Shown: positions 5,143 to 5,267 of the stretch, one piece after another
Position numbering within the stretch: position 1 is the first letter of the stretch
Layout: every line of letters begins with the position of its first letter
DNA from: Clostridiales bacterium
Lineage (GTDB): Bacteria > Bacillota > Clostridia > Lachnospirales > Lachnospiraceae
Direction: 5' to 3'
Length of the DNA: 5,267 nt
Assembly: GCA_029267975.1 (NCBI GenBank)
Contig: JAJUHH010000222.1
Location: forward strand, 1 to 5,267
Made by a program: the position numbers and the translations under genes
The notes under the pieces: model-generated
What the model saw: only the letters and a program-made list of their open reading frames with translations
What the model was told of the DNA's origin: nothing
The model's database searches: none

Positions 5143-5158
5143 GGTTCCTGCGGGAGCC
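5143..5158 (+). repeat. hairpin with a UNCG-type tetraloop
   Basis: GGTTCC (5143-5148) and GGAGCC (5153-5158) pair over 6 bp, including one U-G, around TGCG. As + strand RNA this is a C(UGCG)G loop, which belongs to the stable UNCG tetraloop class. On the - strand the wobble becomes a C-A mismatch and the loop is not of a stable class, so the RNA strand is more likely +. Confidence 0.45.
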
Positions 5159-5178
5159 GCTTTCGCTTAGTTGCGTTG

Positions 5179-5242
5179 ACGTAGAGAGTACGTGTTTCGA
5201 AATATCACCTTAAGTTTAGATTGATACACGTACTCTGTACGT
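5179..5242. repeat. long inverted repeat, 17-nt arms with one mismatch
   Basis: ACGTAGAGAGTACGTGT (5179-5195) is the reverse complement of ACACGTACTCTGTACGT (5226-5242) at 16 of 17 positions; the only mismatch is G5184 against G5237. The loop is 30 nt. As RNA this would be a very stable stem on either strand. No T-tract follows, so it is not a simple terminator. A palindromic mobile repeat or part of a folded RNA are both possible. Confidence 0.8.
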
Positions 5243-5243
5243 A

Positions 5244-5264
5244 AGGCTCTAAAATACAGAGCCT
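5244..5264. repeat. perfect 7-bp hairpin at the right edge
   Basis: AGGCTCT (5244-5250) and AGAGCCT (5258-5264) are perfect arms around a 7-nt loop, beginning 1 bp after the long inverted repeat ends. The bases after it (AAG) are not T-rich, as far as the window goes, and on the - strand it is followed by TACGT, so a terminator is not supported in either direction. Confidence 0.6.
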
Positions 5265-5267
5265 AAG

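Larger units (their letters stand above)
5064..5267. other. non-coding region with consecutive hairpins, possible structured RNA or dispersed repeat
   Basis: No convincing gene is seen. A + strand frame without a good ribosome site runs from after a stop at 5069-5071 to a TAG at 5168-5170 and includes a 22-codon ATG frame from 5102 that reads MTVHTPTNVKLLDKVPAGAA and ends FA. It is protein-like in composition but too short to trust. The stretch about 5111-5180 is noticeably richer in G and C than the AT-rich spacers elsewhere. Three hairpins follow in series (5143-5158, 5179-5242, 5244-5264), and the region runs off the window. A structured RNA or 5' leader on the + strand, or an interspersed intergenic repeat, would both fit. 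Confidence 0.45.

Noticed and set aside
5176..5204. + strand promoter starting with TTGACG in the long inverted repeat
   Set aside because: The -10 candidates at 17 or 18 bp match poorly (about half the positions).
5179..5264. Terminal inverted repeats of an insertion sequence
   Set aside because: The arms are only 30 bp apart with no transposase between; at most a small palindromic element.

Overview
The window looks like chromosome of a low-to-moderate GC anaerobic Firmicute, most likely a Lachnospiraceae (Clostridium cluster XIVa type). This rests on the fermentative pta-ackA pair followed by a Cys-rich DUF177/YceD protein and a four-cysteine ribosomal protein L32, on strong Shine-Dalgarno sites and on AT-rich spacers. 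The species cannot be named from the sequence alone.

Left half (1-3300, all + strand): one or two candidate promoters, then pta (phosphate acetyltransferase) and ackA (acetate kinase), which together turn acetyl-CoA into acetate plus ATP. A 114-bp gap follows. It holds a textbook promoter (TTGACA, 17 bp, TATAAT) and a small leader hairpin, then yceD (start at 2534, not the TTG at 2447) and rpmF, and a strong intrinsic terminator. Carbon and energy metabolism and a ribosome-assembly pair are therefore adjacent, but the second pair has its own promoter.

Middle (3300-3907): a gene-poor, very AT-rich stretch. On the - strand it holds what look like two decayed tiny genes. One has a perfect AAGGAGG site, a short hydrophobic frame without a start codon, and a terminator. 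The other is a hydrophobic segment with a charged C-terminal tail and a stop, cut off upstream. Their layout resembles small holin-like or type I toxin peptides. A +-strand terminator abuts the second relic and has no visible gene to serve.

Right half (3908-5267): a - strand PfkB-family sugar kinase, probably 2-keto-3-deoxygluconate kinase (kdgK), converging on the rpmF unit. Its promoter, TTGACA-18-TATACT, is readable, with a dyad over the -10 box and two perfect 14-bp direct repeats 23 bp apart just past the start of transcription. This suggests dedicated repressor control. Beyond the promoter, 5064-5267 holds no convincing gene but has three consecutive hairpins, including a 17-nt-arm inverted repeat, and may be a structured RNA or a dispersed repeat.

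No rRNA, tRNA, CRISPR array or complete insertion sequence was seen. The core genes are ordinary; the points worth following are the relic toxin-like genes, the kinase operator region and the hairpin cluster at the right edge.
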